The position numbers were made by a program, and so were the translations under genes. A stretch of 20,048 nucleotides of DNA from Deinococcus sp. (GTDB taxonomy: Bacteria; Deinococcota; Deinococci; Deinococcales; Deinococcaceae), in the NCBI RefSeq assembly GCF_030523985.1, contig NZ_JAUNHK010000044.1, forward strand, positions 2,507-22,554. The letters are read 5' to 3'. Shown here in pieces: positions 11,101 to 17,600 of the stretch (its first letter is position 1; each line of letters starts with the position of its first letter). A model generated the notes under the pieces. The model saw only the letters and a program-made list of their open reading frames with translations, made no database searches and was not told the DNA's origin.

Positions 11101-12040
11101 CGTTGCCGCTGAAGCCCGCCGCCGGGTCAAAGCTCAGGCCCGCCGGGTCGGTGATGGTCTGCCCAGCGGTCACGGGTGCGCCGCCGTAGAGCAGCACGCC
11201 GCTGGCGGGGTCGGGCAGGGTCACGACGGTATAGCTCACTACGGCGCGGTCGTCCGTTGCCACCAGGGGTTTCAGGGAGGTCGGCCCCAGGTTGTTCGTC
11301 AGCGTGTTCCCGGTCACGTCGGCGGGCACCGGGGGCTGCGGCGCGATGGTCACGGCGGCAAATTGCAGGCCCAGCAGGGTGGCCGACTCGGTTTGCGGGG
11401 TGGCACGGCTGCTGGCAACGTCGAACCCCTCACCGCTGCCCACCGGACTGGCGGCATACACCGCACCGACGCTCGCGCTCGCGGGTGTCGTCAGCACCTG
11501 AACAAACGCCACCACGCCTTCATCGGTGGTCGTGGCGGGGTCGTCGTAGGGCAGGCGCAGAGAGGTGATGGGCCCGGCGAGGCGCTCGCTGCTGCTGAGC
11601 TGGCCGTCGCCATCGGGGTCGGCGTAATAGGCCACGGTGGGGGAGAGGCTCCCCGCCGCGCTGCTGAGAACAATGGTCTGCTCGGTGTTGCCGTTGTTGA
11701 CCGCCAGGTAAGGAGTTTCGAGGGGGACACCCGCGATCAGGGTCGCCGTAACGCTGGCCGTCTGCGGCGTATTGCCGGGCGCCTGCGTGCCGTTCATCAG
11801 GCCGTCGCTGCTGTCACGGTAGACAAGGTCGAAGCCGGGCCGCGCCGCCACCGTCGTGACCACCACGTTGGAGTCGGCGCTCGTCAGTTGTTCGTCACCC
11901 GCCAGGGGGTCGTTGAAGAAGGCCGTGGCCCGGTTTTCGATAGCTGTTCCCGCCCGCGTTCCGTCGCTGGCGGCATTCTGCGCGGCGGCGACCCCCAGAG
12001 CCAGGGTCATCAGGATTCCAAAACGGTGGGCGGTCCTCAT
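8108..12040 (-). CDS. Large exported DUF11-repeat surface protein
   Basis: A 1310-residue protein with a signal peptide (MRTAHRFGILMTLALGVAAA, cleavage likely near residue 20) followed by the GTAIENRATAFF segment seen at the start of many Deinococcus envelope proteins. Order: beta-rich N-terminal domain (about 30-235); VCBS/cadherin-like repeat (240-350, ending TYTIPV); DUF11 repeat (355-500); second VCBS-like repeat (505-613, ending SYTIPV); propeller-like region (620-880, with AVSPDGSRVFTMGDDYVLRMYD and SDGNLYLMANPSG); three DUF11 repeats (about 885-1030, 1045-1180, 1183-1310) with EYTITVSNSGT- and TYTLTLTNNGS-type cores. No SLH domain, sortase signal or C-terminal membrane helix. Only six cysteines, at 425/433, 621/876 and 1213/1304, placed as three pairs. 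Start: AAGGAG 8 nt before the ATG. Probably structural or adhesive at the cell surface; role unproven. Confidence 0.9.
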   Translation of the reverse strand: MRTAHRFGILMTLALGVAAAQNAASDGTRAGTAIENRATAFFNDPLAGDEQLTSADSNVVVTTVAARPGFDLVYRDSSDGLMNGTQAPGNTPQTASVTATLIAGVPLETPYLAVNNGNTEQTIVLSSAAGSLSPTVAYYADPDGDGQLSSSERLAGPITSLRLPYDDPATTTDEGVVAFVQVLTTPASASVGAVYAASPVGSGEGFDVASSRATPQTESATLLGLQFAAVTIAPQPPVPADVTGNTLTNNLGPTSLKPLVATDDRAVVSYTVVTLPDPASGVLLYGGAPVTAGQTITDPAGLSFDPAAGFSGNATFDYRATDNDGAASTTNRNADGSVTPGPATYTIPVQAPQTADLTVVKSNNWTSTPTQVIVSPDASSDIVAAGTYSRYYIRVTNVGTTTVTGAVLRDLPNAGLDSSNLYIGCNDQTPGTCTATNRPTNVQLLSGYALPTLAPGQFYDIRITPKVTSNAPTADNTATVTLPGNMVDLTPENNTSTDSDRIGVPPVAATATNAPLTNDMGATRLSPSLSGSDSDGQVVGYRIEGLPGGGVLALDGVPVKVGQVIPSADIGRLTFDPDPLTGAGGTSNLSFQYRSLDNDGLQSGLASYTIPVSRVLGALPCQNTVYGLFGTVSALGDSNMTSIRPVAPDGTLGPAIAVPPYAKTAALAVSPDGSRVFTMGDDYVLRMYDALAGVWSTLGKITDSSTTVNPVRMTIDKTGTGYVSVSNLIWTFDGMTGGNLSTAKTIVFSEDTGLTPAPYLYDPNMSLNGDFISGSDGNLYLMANPSGSNFLDLFRIQGTKTGSPVASYAGRLAAANIGSANYAGFAAIPDGEDIGIGSDIYAISTGGRFIQVDMTNLTVTPVRQATELVSSDLGSCFYPTLRPAMSSQKTVSNVTVPGATSSKPGDTLEYTITVSNSGTIAASGVTLQDALPPGTRYVPGSTTTNGSATPDAAAGTFPYATTRQIRSSGTDVANGLVLVGNDKPVVVRFRVEVTPEAGNLIRNQGDVGFINNQTGTAVRDGLKTDDPRVGGASDPTDFPVVRAAPALSVTKTVDSRYVRVTPSTTDDTVTQSAEQLTYTLTLTNNGSAEASGVTLTDQLPSGLTYVSSTATPALSAEPAQSGQTLTFNVGQLAAGATQTIQVKTALQVTPNVNQQPISNQVVARANGLNPVASAPAVTDVVYPKLRKSVRNLTRASDAGQQAQGLPGELLEYCLDFSNYGTLPLANYRLTDHVPASTTVVGNAYDSGSSTGLGIKLTRGGETSLLSSAADSDAGSLSSAGGTSGQGTLSANIGTLNAGETGSLCFQVRIR

Positions 12041-12207
12041 CTGTGCTTCTCCTTACCTGCGGGTCAGTCGGGGGTGCCTGGAGGCAGCTTTCCCCGCCGC
12101 TACCGGGCCTTTACTCGGCGAATATGAAAAAATTCCTAAGTCCTCGGGGGCGAATCGGGATAATTCTCATATCCACGACCTTTCGGCCTTCTTACAAGGC
12201 GTCGTGT

Positions 12208-12224
12208 TTATGTGTTAAACATTA
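12208..12224. promoter_or_regulatory. Weak second RDRM-like inverted repeat
   Basis: TTATGTGTTAAACATTA matches the recalled 17-bp RDRM consensus TTATGTCATTGACATAA at 12 positions, mainly in the outer half-sites (TTATGT and ACAT-A). It lies 72 bp upstream of a better match, between the divergent DUF11 and SWIM genes. The setting is locally AT-rich, so chance is quite possible. Confidence 0.2.
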
Positions 12225-12251
12225 CTTTCGCTGCGTCTCGTCTCTGGGGAC

Positions 12252-12280
12252 TTGCTAGCAACAGGACACCAAGCTAGAAT
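12252..12280 (+). promoter_or_regulatory. Sigma-70-type promoter of the SWIM gene
   Basis: TTGCTA (12252-12257), a 17-bp spacer and TAGAAT (12275-12280), predicting a start near 12287 and a short leader of about 22 nt. The -35 matches TTGACA at 4 of 6 positions and the -10 matches TATAAT at 4 of 6. The spacer length is ideal. The ribosome site GGAG (12299-12302) lies 6 nt before the ATG. Confidence 0.65.
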
Positions 12281-12296
12281 TACGTCATAAACATAA
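12280..12296. promoter_or_regulatory. Candidate RDRM (DdrO operator) at the SWIM promoter
   Basis: TTACGTCATAAACATAA matches the Deinococcus radiation/desiccation response motif TTATGTCATTGACATAA at 14 of 17 positions; the differences are at positions 4, 10 and 11. It begins at the last base of the -10 element and spans the predicted transcription start, where a repressor would block initiation. Known: DdrO binds RDRMs and is cleaved by PprI/IrrE after DNA damage, which derepresses the regulon. Membership of this gene in that regulon is inferred from the site only. Confidence 0.6.
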
Positions 12297-12308
12297 AAGG
12301 AGAGTTTT

Positions 12309-13628
12309 ATGCCGCCCACTTTGACCTCCGAAGCTGTTCAGGCCCTCGCCCCCGACCCGGCCAGTCTCAAAGCTGGGCAAAAGCTCGCCAACCCCGCCTC
12401 TTGGCCTACGCTGGCGCAGGACGGTAACGTGCTGTGGGGCGAAGCCAAGGGCAGCGGGGCGCATCCCTACCTGGTCGCCGCCGACTTGCGAAGCGCCGAC
12501 ATCGCCACCAAATGCAGCTGTCCCAGCCGCAAATTTCCCTGCAAACACGCGCTGGGCCTGCTGCTGATGCATGCGGCGGGCATCGGCACTTGGCAGGGGG
12601 CAGCGGTGCCCGAAGAACTGAACAAGTGGCTCGAAGGCCGGCAGACCCGCGCTGAGAAAGCCGCCGCTCCGCCTACCGAAAAGAAGGAGGCCGACCCCGC
12701 ACAGCAGGCCAAAACGTGGGCCAAGCGCGAAAAGAAAATGTCGGCGGGCTTGGAAGCCTTAGAGTTATGGCTGGCGGACTTGGTGCGGGAGGGGCTTCTG
12801 GCCGCCCGGGGGCGCGGCTACGGCGAGTGGGACGGTCAGGCGGCCCGGATGGTGGACGCGCAATTGCCCGGCGTGGCGCGGCTGATTCGTCAGATTCCCG
12901 ACCTGCTCCACGAGGAGAGCGGCGAAGGGCTGACCGCGCATCTGGGTCGCCTGCACCTGTTGACCCAGGCCTGGAAAAACCGTGACCGCCTCAGCGAAGG
13001 CGAACGCGCCGACCTGCTGAGTGCACTGGGTCTGCCGCTGGACAAAGCCGCCCTGACGCGGAGCGAGACGGACGACTGGCTGTGTGTGGGCAGCACCACC
13101 GAGGAGGAGGGCCGCCTGACCGTGCGCCGAACCTGGCTGCTCGGCCTTTCCGGTGGCAGCGGTGGGGGAGAGGTTGCCCTGCTGCTCGACTTCGCTCCCC
13201 AGAATCAGCCGCTGGGGGCGAGCTATGCTCCGCTTCAGAACCTGACTGGCGCTCTGGGCTACGCGCCCTCGGCCTTTCCGCAGCGGGCGGTGCTGGAAGG
13301 AGCATTGGACGGTGGCTTTGGCTCTCTGCCTGCCCGCTCCCTCACGCTGAGCGACCTCGCGCAGCAGTGGGCACAGGCGCTGGCGAAAAATCCCTGGCTG
13401 GAGCGGCTGGGGGTGCTGCTGGGGCCAGTGTACTTCTCGGAAAACCAGCTCTGCGACATGGATGGTCATGCCGTTGCACTTTCGGGCACGGTACGGAGTG
13501 ACGAAGTGTGGCGCTTTCTGGCCCTGGCCGACACCGAACCCGCCTACGTCTTCGGGGAGTGGGACGGCGTGGCTTTCTTGCCGCTGACTGTGACGCCGCA
13601 GAGCGGGGCAGCCCCAGCCTTCACCTGA
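12309..13628 (+). CDS. SWIM zinc-finger protein, possibly DNA-damage inducible
   Basis: A 439-residue cytosolic protein. The SWIM motif is clear: C69-S-C71-x6-C78-K-H80 (KCSCPSRKFPCKHALGLLL), a zinc site known from bacterial, archaeal and eukaryotic proteins and linked to DNA or protein binding. The region before it (1-66) is typical of the bacterial SWIM family (LKAGQKLANPASWPTLA, WGEAKGSG). A charged Ala/Lys/Glu linker (about 108-146) follows, then an alpha-helical and beta C-terminal part (about 147-439) without a motif I can name. Start: GGAG 6 nt before the ATG at 12309. Monocistronic in appearance, divergent from the DUF11 gene, with a promoter and an RDRM-like site. Family relatives often lie beside MoxR ATPase and VWA genes; none is present here. 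A repair or recombination role is inference only. Confidence 0.88.
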   Translation: MPPTLTSEAVQALAPDPASLKAGQKLANPASWPTLAQDGNVLWGEAKGSGAHPYLVAADLRSADIATKCSCPSRKFPCKHALGLLLMHAAGIGTWQGAAVPEELNKWLEGRQTRAEKAAAPPTEKKEADPAQQAKTWAKREKKMSAGLEALELWLADLVREGLLAARGRGYGEWDGQAARMVDAQLPGVARLIRQIPDLLHEESGEGLTAHLGRLHLLTQAWKNRDRLSEGERADLLSALGLPLDKAALTRSETDDWLCVGSTTEEEGRLTVRRTWLLGLSGGSGGGEVALLLDFAPQNQPLGASYAPLQNLTGALGYAPSAFPQRAVLEGALDGGFGSLPARSLTLSDLAQQWAQALAKNPWLERLGVLLGPVYFSENQLCDMDGHAVALSGTVRSDEVWRFLALADTEPAYVFGEWDGVAFLPLTVTPQSGAAPAFT

Positions 13629-14026
13629 CCTTGAAGGAGCAGGACGGGCGGCAGGATTTTGAAAAGGAAAGCCTCTAGGCCGCTCTGCACGGCAAAAACC
13701 GGGCGGAGGCTGGGTAAGTTTTGCAAAACTTGCAACAAATAGCCCTGAAATAGAAGGTTGACTGCTCCTTCACGGTTTACGGGACTGCGTAGAGTGCATC
13801 TGGGGAGGCAAAGCCGACCCCTCCTGGTGCAAGGCTGTTAATGCCGTATCGGTTCGCCCACCAGGACGATAGAACGCCTTTCTGCTTACTGCCGTATCCA
13901 GAGGTGATCCATGAATATGTTCCTGGAGAAGTCTGCCCAGCAGCCCTCTGGCAAAAGTCGCCCATTCCTTTCGGGTTGGCCCGCCCTCACTCTCGCCAGA
14001 AGTGCACCAATTCGTGGAGGTTCCCT
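13629..14026. other. AT-richer intergenic region before the small secreted protein
   Basis: About 400 bp with lower GC than its surroundings. It holds a compound hairpin after the SWIM gene (outer stem AGCCTC 13670-13675 with GAGGCT 13706-13711, inner stem GCCG/CGGC), a perfect palindrome at 13716-13731 and a small ORF with a strong ribosome site at 13911. A TTGACT hexamer near 13760 could be a -35, but no -10 at normal spacing was found. Confidence 0.5.
13716..13731. promoter_or_regulatory. Perfect 16-bp palindrome, possible operator
   Basis: AAGTTTTGCAAAACTT is its own reverse complement without mismatch. It lies 88 bp after the SWIM gene and about 300 bp before the secreted-protein gene, and a second TTGCAA follows at once. 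Length and symmetry fit a homodimeric repressor site; no known regulator motif was recognised. Confidence 0.4.
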
Positions 14027-14048
14027 ATGCAGAGACTCATACCCCTGA
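13911..14048 (+). CDS. Possible 45-residue small ORF overlapping the secreted-protein start
   Basis: The ATG at 13911 follows GAGGTGATCC, which is almost fully complementary to the 16S rRNA 3' end, though close to the start. The frame reads MNMFLEKSAQQPSGKSRPFL and continues to a TGA at 14046-14048, overlapping the next gene's start (14027) by 22 nt in another frame. This layout suggests translational coupling or a leader peptide. The peptide is basic and Ser/Pro-rich with no recognised domain. The strong ribosome site is the main support, so it is listed with low confidence. Confidence 0.3.
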   Translation: MNMFLEKSAQQPSGKSRPFLSGWPALTLARSAPIRGGSLCRDSYP

Positions 14049-14590
14049 CGAAAAGACTGGCCCCCCTCTTTCTTGGCATGGCCCTGCTTTCCCCGGTGGC
14101 ACAGGCTGTGACTTTCAAAACCACCAAAACCGACATCTTGAGCCTGCGTGAAGGCTCGGTAAGAATGCCGTTTACCTTCCGGTACTCTATTGAGTGGAGT
14201 AAGTTCCGGTCCGGGAGCGTCATGGACGGGTATTTTCAGCGCATGATGAGCATTGCTAAGAGTAAGGTGAACAGTCGAACCGGCTGCCAGACCACCGACT
14301 CCAGCCGCTCCGTGTACTTCCTGCCGGGCACCACCGAGAGCGACTTCCGTGCCTACGAAAAGACGTTCGTGAGCCGTATGCAGGTCGCGCAGGGCAACTA
14401 TCCAGCGGCCAAGCTCATGGGCCAGTACGATTTCAGTTTTCCCTCGGACAAGATCAACGGGAGAATGTACATCCTGTCGGCAGGTGACAATGCTGGGCGT
14501 ACCAGTTACCGTCACATCCACCTGTTTGCGTTCATGTATGACGTCCCTGGGAAACAGAATATCGTGCTGGGTTGCGCCGCAACGTACTAG
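14027..14590 (+). CDS. Small secreted protein of unknown function
   Basis: 187 residues. Signal peptide MQRLIPLTKRLAPLFLGMAL continuing to SPVAQA, with likely cleavage after Ala27. The mature part (about 160 residues) looks beta-rich with basic and aromatic residues (FRYSIEWSKFRSG, MDGYFQRMMSIAKSK) and has only two cysteines, Cys87 and Cys183, which could form one disulfide joining the middle to the C-terminus. No family was recognised and no catalytic motif is obvious. Start: GGAGG at 14016-14020, 6 nt before the ATG; a longer in-frame reading from 13841 lacks a ribosome site and would bury the signal peptide. It lies alone in an AT-richer patch between the SWIM gene and the large regulator, possibly with a small ORF upstream. 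Confidence 0.75.
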   Translation: MQRLIPLTKRLAPLFLGMALLSPVAQAVTFKTTKTDILSLREGSVRMPFTFRYSIEWSKFRSGSVMDGYFQRMMSIAKSKVNSRTGCQTTDSSRSVYFLPGTTESDFRAYEKTFVSRMQVAQGNYPAAKLMGQYDFSFPSDKINGRMYILSAGDNAGRTSYRHIHLFAFMYDVPGKQNIVLGCAATY

Positions 14591-14685
14591 AAATCTAGAA
14601 ATAAAGTGCAGCCAAACAGAGCAGGAGTGACCTCGGGTGACGCCCCCTTAAGTTACTCAAGTCTATTCCCGCGCGACCATAACCC

Positions 14686-14691
14686 TATGCT
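14686..14691 (+). promoter_or_regulatory. Probable -10 of a leaderless transcript
   Basis: TATGCT fits the TANNNT -10 pattern common in Deinococcus and ends 6 nt before the ATG at 14698, so transcription would begin at or next to the start codon. No Shine-Dalgarno sequence precedes that ATG. The -35 region (near 14663) is not recognisable. Confidence 0.5.
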
Positions 14692-14697
14692 GTGGGT

Positions 14698-17600
14698 ATG
14701 ACTTTGAGTCAACTCCGGCGCATCGTGGTGCGCGGTGCGGGTGTCAGTGTTGTGCTGTGCGGCGAGGCGGGCCTGGGCAAGTCCTACCGGGCCAGACGGG
14801 TGCTGAGCGACCTGAGCGCCCGTCAGTTTTCCTTTTCGGCGCAGTGGCCGCTGGCCCGTCTGGTGGGGTCGCTGCCCGCCGCGCCGCAGGAACCGCAGTG
14901 GGCGACGGCCCTGCTGGAGCGGCTGTCACGCGGCGAGCGCCTTCCCCCGGCAGACGCGGCGCAGGCGGTCTACCAGCGGCTGAGTACCCACGCTCCCGCG
15001 CTGCTGCTCATAGACCATCTGCACCGGGCCAGTCCCGACGCGCTGGCTTTCTGGGAAGCCCTGGGCAAGCAGGTGCGCGGCGGGCGGGGTGTGGGCCTGC
15101 TCGCCCTGACACGCGGGGAGCCTTTGCCAGACTGGACGGTGGAGCGGGTTGAGCCGCTGACCCGTGAGGAGAGTGACGCTGTGCTGCGCGAGAAACGCCC
15201 CGACCTCTTCAGCCCGCTGCTGGCCGAGCGGATTTATGGGCAGGCACGGGGGCATCCGCTGTTCACGCTTGAATTGCTGGAGCATCTGACTGCGACTGGC
15301 GTTCCCTCCAGCGCAGAGGAGTGGCCCGCGCTGAGCGGCCCGCTGCCCATGTCCTTGCAGGCGTTCGTACGCTCGCAGTTGCCGCCCAGCCTGTCACCGC
15401 CCCTGCAACTGGCGCTGGCGAGGGTGCTGCTGCGGGCCGATATGGACGGGCATCTGGTGGACGGACAATCCACCGGGCCGCAGCTGCAAGCCGAAGCCGC
15501 TGAACTGGTGCGGTGTGGGGTACTGCGGCAGGGTCAACTGGCCCACCCGCTCTACCGCGAGGCGCTGCTGCCCCTGCTGTCGCCCGACGTAGGGGCCGCC
15601 GCGCTGGATGAAGTGCTGCAGGACGAAGGGCTGGGCGACGCCGCGCTGGTGGCCCGCTTTGCCCGGTCCTGGCCTCTGCCGCCGCAGGTGCAGTTGTCGC
15701 TCTACCGCCGCGCCGCCGAACAAATGGAAGAACGCGGCGAACTCACCCGCGCTGCCGGATTCTGGGAGCAGGCCGCCGAGTTATGCCCGGCAGAGCGGGC
15801 GGCGTGGCTGTACCGGGCCTCGCGCCTCTACGAGTTCTACCCGTTTCAGCCGGGCCTGCACCTGCGTAGCCTGCGGGCCATGCGCGGGGCAGTCGAGGCG
15901 GCAGGCGAGGGCGTTCCGGAGGCGTGGCTCAGGCGACTGGTGACGTGGCAGGCCATCGGGCGGCGTCCGCTGGAAGACCTCGCCGCGTTGCTGCCGGGTG
16001 AGCTGGACGATTGGCGTCTCACCTACCTCTACGGGCAACTCAGCGGGGCCGACATTGCGGATGGGGGCATCTGGGAAGCGTGGCAGGCCCTGAGCGACGA
16101 GCAGCGGGCCACCGCTCCGGCAGAGGTGCTGGCGGGTGTGGCTCATGCCGAAAGGACGCCGCCCGATGAGGTCGCCCGGCTGTGGCCGCAAGCCATTGCC
16201 CGTGCCCCGGACGCCCTCTCCCGCTTGCAGTGGCGCGGGATTGCCGCCTATGAACCCTATTTCCGGATGCAGAACGCCATTTCACTGCGCGAGTTCGACG
16301 CGGTGGTGGAGGAACTGGAAATGTTGCAGGCGGAAATCCGCGCCCAGGAAAAGCCCATTTCGCTGGATGACCGGCTGGCTGCCGACCGCGCCGAGCAGCT
16401 CATCCAGACCTTCAACCGTGCACGCGCCGTGCTGCGGTCGCGTCTGGGTGATGTGGCGGGCGCAGCGGCGCTGAGGCCCTCGGTGCTGAAGTACGCCCGT
16501 GAGCGCCAGGCGCTGACCTTCTATGTGGGCACCCTGTACCGCGAGGGTTGGGAAGACGTGAACCGGGGCCGCTTTGAGGAGGCGCAGCGGCTGCTGACTG
16601 AGGCACACTCCACAGGTCGTATCCGGGGCGGGGTGGTCATGGCCCTGATCGACCTTTATGTCCACTGGAACCGGGAGGAGCAGGCGCATCTGCTGGTTCA
16701 TGCGGTCACCGAACTGCGTGAGCAGATGCAGACCCAGACACAACTCCAGGAATACTTCATGCTGGCGCTGGGCCTGAGCGCCTGTGGCGACTGGGCCGAG
16801 GCCATGTCGCTGCTGGAAGAAGGTGAGCGGCAAGCCAGGGAAGCCGACGTGGGCCACGCCCTCGACTACGGGCTGTGGATTCGGGCCTTCTGGCACGGTG
16901 AACAGGGGCAGCAGACACAGGCGGCGCGGCTGGCGACTGAAGCGGCAACGTCGGCGCGGTCGCGTGGCCTGGAGCGGGAAGCGAACCGCTACGCGCTATG
17001 GGCGACCTTCTACGCGGGGGATGAGGTGGCCTACGCCGCTGCTGCCGCCAGGGTGCGCGAGCAGGGAGACCTGGGCCACCTGCACGCCGTGGAGTCGCGC
17101 CGTTCGGTCAGTTTGCCCGTCAGCCGGGCGCATCTTCAGATTCTGGGAGTTCCCCGCCTGCTGGACGCGGGGGGGCAGCCGCTGCGCTCGCCCGCCGGAC
17201 TGCGCCTGCTGACCGCATTGCTGCACGCCCGGCTGCTGGGCGAGACCGACGTTTCGGCCAATGACCTCGCCGGACAGCTTTATCCGGAGGTGGCAACCGA
17301 GCAGGCCCGCCGCAACGTGCTGCGCCTGATTCGTCAGCTCTGGGCAACACTGGGGCCGGAAGTGGTGCTTCAGAGCGGCGACGGCTACGCGCTGGGCGCG
17401 GTCAGCAGCGACGCCGAACTGTTTCTGAACGAGGGCGCTTCTGACCTGTGGCGTGGTCCCCTGCCGCTGAGTGCCGAGCCACGTGGTGAGGCGGTGGCGG
17501 CCCGCCTGCTGGCGCGTTTGCGTGATTGTGTGCTGGCCCTCCTCACTGAGAACCCCGCCCAGGCAGCGCGGCTGGCTGGATACCTCAGCGAGTCTGAACC

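Noticed and set aside
13670..13711. Compound hairpin after the SWIM gene as terminator
   Set aside because: Short interrupted stems and no U-tract; mentioned only in the intergenic entry.
13841..14026. 62-codon N-terminal extension of the small secreted protein
   Set aside because: It would place the signal peptide inside the protein; GGAGG before 14027 gives a better start.
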